Source: JAVJSF01 sp040219555
Lineage (GTDB): Bacteria > Actinomycetota > Thermoleophilia > Miltoncostaeales > Miltoncostaeaceae
Assembly: GCA_040219555.1 (NCBI GenBank)
Contig: JAVJSF010000001.1
Coordinates: 111,391-175,390, forward strand
DNA length: 64,000 nucleotides
Direction: 5' to 3'
Numbering within the stretch: position 1 is the first letter of the stretch; each line of letters begins with the position of its first letter. Shown here piece after piece: positions 61,664 through 64,000 of this stretch. The notes beneath the pieces are model-generated. The model made no database searches and was not told the DNA's origin. It saw nothing but the letters and a program-made list of their open reading frames with translations. A program made the position numbers and the translations under genes.

Positions 61664-63580
61664 GTGCAGGTGATCCAGATCCAGAAGGCCTTCGGGGCCC
61701 GCGACCTCCTGCGCGACGTGTCGTTCCGGGTGGACCCGGGCGACCGCGTGGCCGTGGCGGGGCGCAACGGCGAGGGCAAGACCACCCTGCTGCGGATCCT
61801 CGCGGGGCAGATCGAGCCCGACGGAGGCAGCGTCAGCATGCCGCGCGGGGCCGTGACCGCCCTGCACGACCAGCGCCCGCCGCGCGAGCGCGCCCTCACG
61901 CTGGGCCAGTACGTGGCGCAGGGCATGGCCGAGGCCGAGGAGGCCGAGGCAGAGCTGTCCGCGCTGGAGGAGCGCATGGCCGCCGGCGACGCCGGCGACG
62001 AGGTGATGGGCGCCTACCAGGGGGCCCAGGAGCGCCTGGAGCGCGCCGGCGGGTACGCCTGGCGCTCGTGGATCGAGCGTGTCCTGCGCGGGCTCGGCAT
62101 CCCCGAGGAGTGGATGGAGCGCCCGCTGGAGGGGTTCTCGGGCGGCGAACTCACCCGCGCCTCGCTGGCCCGCTCGCTGGTCTCGCGGCCCGACGTGCTG
62201 CTGCTGGACGAGCCCACCAACCACCTGGACCTCGAGGCCGTGGAGTGGCTGGAGCGCGCCATCGCGGATCTGGGCGCAGCCGTGGTGCTGGTGTCGCACG
62301 ACCGCTGGTTCCTCGAATCGGTGGCCACCTCGGTGGTGGAGATCGACCGCGGGCGCTCCAAGTGGTGGCCCATGGGGTACTCGGCCTTCCGGCGCGAGCG
62401 CGCCCTGGCCCTGGACCGCCAGGGGGCCGAGGCCGAGCGCCAGGCCGCCGAGATCGCGCGTCTCGAGGCCTTCGTCACGCGCTGGAAGGCCGGGACCAAG
62501 TCGCGCCAGGCCTCCTCGCGCCAGAAGCGGATCGACCGCCTGCAGAGCAAGCGGGTCGACGTGCCGCGCCGCGCGTCGCATCTGGCCTTCGGCTTCCCCA
62601 AGGCCGATCCGCCCGGGCGTGTCGTGATCGAGGTGGACGGGGTGGACATCGAGGTGCCCGGACGGCGCCTGGTGAGCGACCTGGGCTTCAGCCTGGAACG
62701 GGGCTGGCGCCTGGGGATCGTGGGCCCCAACGGCACCGGCAAGACCACGCTGCTCGAGACCCTCATCGGGCGCCAGACGCCGGCCGGCGGGCGCATCAGC
62801 GTGGGCCACCGGGTCCAGGCGGCCTACTTCAGCCAGCACGGGGAGGAGTTGCGCGAGGACCGGACGGTGGTGGAGACGGTCCTGGCCGACAGCGACCTCA
62901 CCTCCACCCAGGCGCGGACCCTGTTGGGCGGCTTCCTCTTCCCGGGCGACATGGCCGAGCGGCGCGTGGAGCAGTTGTCGGGCGGCGAGCGCCGGCGGTT
63001 GTCGCTGGTGAGCCTCATCGCGCGCGGTGGCAACCTGCTGGTGCTGGACGAACCCACGAACCACCTGGACACCGAGAGCTGCGAGGCGCTCGAGACGGCC
63101 CTCGACGCCTACGACGGCACCGTCTTGATCATCTCGCACGACCGCGCCTTGCTGGACGCCGTATGCACCCACACCCTCGCGCTGGAGGGCGGCCGGGGCG
63201 TGCTGCGCCCGGGCGGCTACAACGACCTGCTGGCCGCGCGCGAGGCCGAGGGCGTCGAGGGACCCACCGCGGCACTGGCGGCCCCGAAGCCGGCCCGCAA
63301 GGAGCGCGGGCAGCCGCCGGCGCCGGCCCCGGACGAGGGGCGCGGCGGCAGGCCGAAGAAGCCCTCGCAGCGCCACCAGCGCGAGGTGGCCAAGCTGGAG
63401 GGCGACATCGCCCAGGCCGAGGAGCGCATCGCGGAGGTGGAGGTGGTGCTGGCCGACCCGGCCACCATCGCCGACCACGACGCCTTGGCCGAGGCGGCCG
63501 AGAAGCACCGCGCCCTGCAACAGGAACTGGCCTGGCTGCTGCACCGCTGGGAGGAGGCCGCGGAGGCCGTCGAGGCCTGA
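61664..63580 (+). CDS. ABC-F family ATPase (ribosome-associated)
   Basis: 638 aa, two ABC domains without membrane segments. Domain 1: AGRNGEGKTTLL, FSGGELTRASLARSLV, LLLDEPTNHLD. A linker with Arg/Lys helices lies around 245-305 (PtIM). Domain 2: GPNGTGKTTLL, LSGGERRRLSLVSLI, LLVLDEPTNHLD. C-terminal coiled coil with basic linker (RKERGQPPAP). Translation factor group of EttA/Uup/VmlR; antibiotic resistance not implied. Confidence 0.9.
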   Translation: MQVIQIQKAFGARDLLRDVSFRVDPGDRVAVAGRNGEGKTTLLRILAGQIEPDGGSVSMPRGAVTALHDQRPPRERALTLGQYVAQGMAEAEEAEAELSALEERMAAGDAGDEVMGAYQGAQERLERAGGYAWRSWIERVLRGLGIPEEWMERPLEGFSGGELTRASLARSLVSRPDVLLLDEPTNHLDLEAVEWLERAIADLGAAVVLVSHDRWFLESVATSVVEIDRGRSKWWPMGYSAFRRERALALDRQGAEAERQAAEIARLEAFVTRWKAGTKSRQASSRQKRIDRLQSKRVDVPRRASHLAFGFPKADPPGRVVIEVDGVDIEVPGRRLVSDLGFSLERGWRLGIVGPNGTGKTTLLETLIGRQTPAGGRISVGHRVQAAYFSQHGEELREDRTVVETVLADSDLTSTQARTLLGGFLFPGDMAERRVEQLSGGERRRLSLVSLIARGGNLLVLDEPTNHLDTESCEALETALDAYDGTVLIISHDRALLDAVCTHTLALEGGRGVLRPGGYNDLLAAREAEGVEGPTAALAAPKPARKERGQPPAPAPDEGRGGRPKKPSQRHQREVAKLEGDIAQAEERIAEVEVVLADPATIADHDALAEAAEKHRALQQELAWLLHRWEEAAEAVEA

Positions 63581-63596
63581 GGGCGGCACAAAGAAG

Positions 63597-63777
63597 GCAG
63601 TACGCCGGCAAAGCCGGCGCGAAGGGAAGGCAGTACGCCGGCAACGCCGGCGCGAAGTAGACAAGGCAGTACGCCGGCCCGAAGGGCCGGCGCGAAGTAG
63701 ACAAGGCAGTACGCCGGCCCGAAAGGGCCGGCGCGAAGTAAAGAAGTAGTACGCCGGCCCGAAAGGGCCGGCGCGAA
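63597..63777. repeat. Five tandem hairpin repeats after the ABC-F gene
   Basis: The unit GTACGCCGGC...GCCGGCGCGAA occurs five times with cores at 63600, 63633, 63669, 63709 and 63749 (spacing 33, 36, 40, 40 bp). Each is a perfect hairpin: copies 1-2 have CGCCGGC/GCCGGCG stems with loops AAA and AAC; copy 3 has a 9-bp stem with loop GAA; copies 4-5 have CGCCGGCCC/GGGCCGGCG with GAAA loops. Spacers share AAGTAGACAAGGCA. No coding frame is convincing. Confidence 0.85.
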
Positions 63778-63822
63778 CTACAGAAGGAAACGACCCCCGC
63801 GCGCCACGCACCCGGCACCCAC

Positions 63823-63994
63823 CCGGATGATCGGCCGAAGGCCGACTCTCATCCGGTCGACCGGCAGAGGTCGACTCAGCCGGCCCGCCCCGCCGACCGC
63901 AAGGGAGGCGGTGCCGGCGACCGCATCGGGCCCCGGCCAGGGGCCCGATGGCACCCCGAAGGCCCGAAAGAGGCCGAAGGGGTGCTGTCGCACC
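63823..63994. repeat. Cluster of dissimilar hairpins at window end
   Basis: Separate perfect inverted repeats: CCGGATGA/TCATCCGG outer and TCGGCC-GAA-GGCCGA inner (63823-63856); GTCGACC/GGTCGAC (63856-63875); CATCGGGCCCC/GGGGCCCGATG with loop GGCCA (63924-63950); CACCCC...GGGGTG (63952-63984); GGTGC/GCACC (63981-63994). No open reading frame with gene-like features is seen in 63581-64000, so the stretch is RNA-structural, repeat or regulatory. Confidence 0.6.
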
Positions 63995-64000
63995 CGCCCC

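Noticed and set aside
63597..63777. Possible CRISPR array
   Set aside because: Units are only 24-29 bp with short, mutually similar spacers (about 9-12 bp) and differing repeats, and there are no cas genes.
60449..63811. 1,120-residue minus-strand frame containing RNase D at its end
   Set aside because: Only the part from 61642 down matches RNase D. The upstream extension is antisense to the ABC-F gene and the hairpin array, so ATG 61642 is used.
63129..63818. Repeat protein from minus-strand frame with FAPALPAY-type repeats
   Set aside because: The repeats are simply the translated hairpin array; no start site or conserved family supports it.

Overview
The window is 64 kb of very GC-rich bacterial chromosome with tightly packed genes, frequent GTG starts and many 1-10 bp overlaps between neighbours. 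Gene content points to an actinobacterium: a fused PafB-PafC WYL regulator, a perfect Gram-positive type LexA (SOS) box, a NarL-type two-component cluster and an aminofutalosine synthase for menaquinone. A deep-branching class such as Thermoleophilia would fit, but that placement is an inference from gene content. No rRNA, prophage, insertion sequence or CRISPR array was seen. One tRNA gene (tRNA-Asn) was found.

Region 1 (1-13.5 kb) is the conserved smc-ftsY-ffh-rpsP-khpA-rimM-trmD-rplS-rnhB block for SRP targeting, ribosome and tRNA maturation, followed by yraN, comM and dprA. It is interrupted by a 953-residue exported beta-propeller protein with calcium-binding thrombospondin type 3 repeats and by a VOC/enolase-superfamily pair. 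Region 2 (13.5-27 kb) holds pafBC, a CoA-type Nudix hydrolase, an isocitrate/isopropylmalate dehydrogenase relative, a Tim44-like membrane protein, a five-gene overlapping operon around a thioredoxin-like [2Fe-2S] ferredoxin, mqnE, and a corA-HIT-phosphomannomutase-ABC operon.

Region 3 (27-39 kb) has two response regulators divergent from a histidine kinase, trpFBA, a cold shock gene, a Ser/Thr kinase with a (GX3)19 ectodomain, recQ, an SOS-box-controlled small gene, and a divergent MFS/TetR pair. Region 4 (39-44 kb) is an osmolyte operon for N-acetylglutaminylglutamine amide: amidotransferase, GNAT/ATP-grasp synthetase and M42 peptidase. Region 5 (44-55 kb) mixes methyltransferases, a DUF2235 hydrolase, a UPF0104 flippase-like protein, a GT2 glycosyltransferase, a truncated PIN-toxin remnant next to tRNA-Asn, oligoendopeptidase F, a PHP phosphoesterase and cysC-cysH.

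Region 6 (55-64 kb) has a SUI1/YciH factor, a NatAB-like ABC exporter, Ppx/GppA and a SpoT-like HD protein with overlapping divergent start codons, a universal stress protein, RNase D and an ABC-F ATPase. It ends in about 420 gene-free bases packed with hairpins, including five tandem copies of one hairpin unit.

The most notable items are the (GX3)19 kinase, the SOS-box microgene, the ferredoxin operon with a 33-residue membrane protein, the hairpin array, and the PIN-toxin remnant beside the tRNA. All start codons were chosen by eye and no searches were run.
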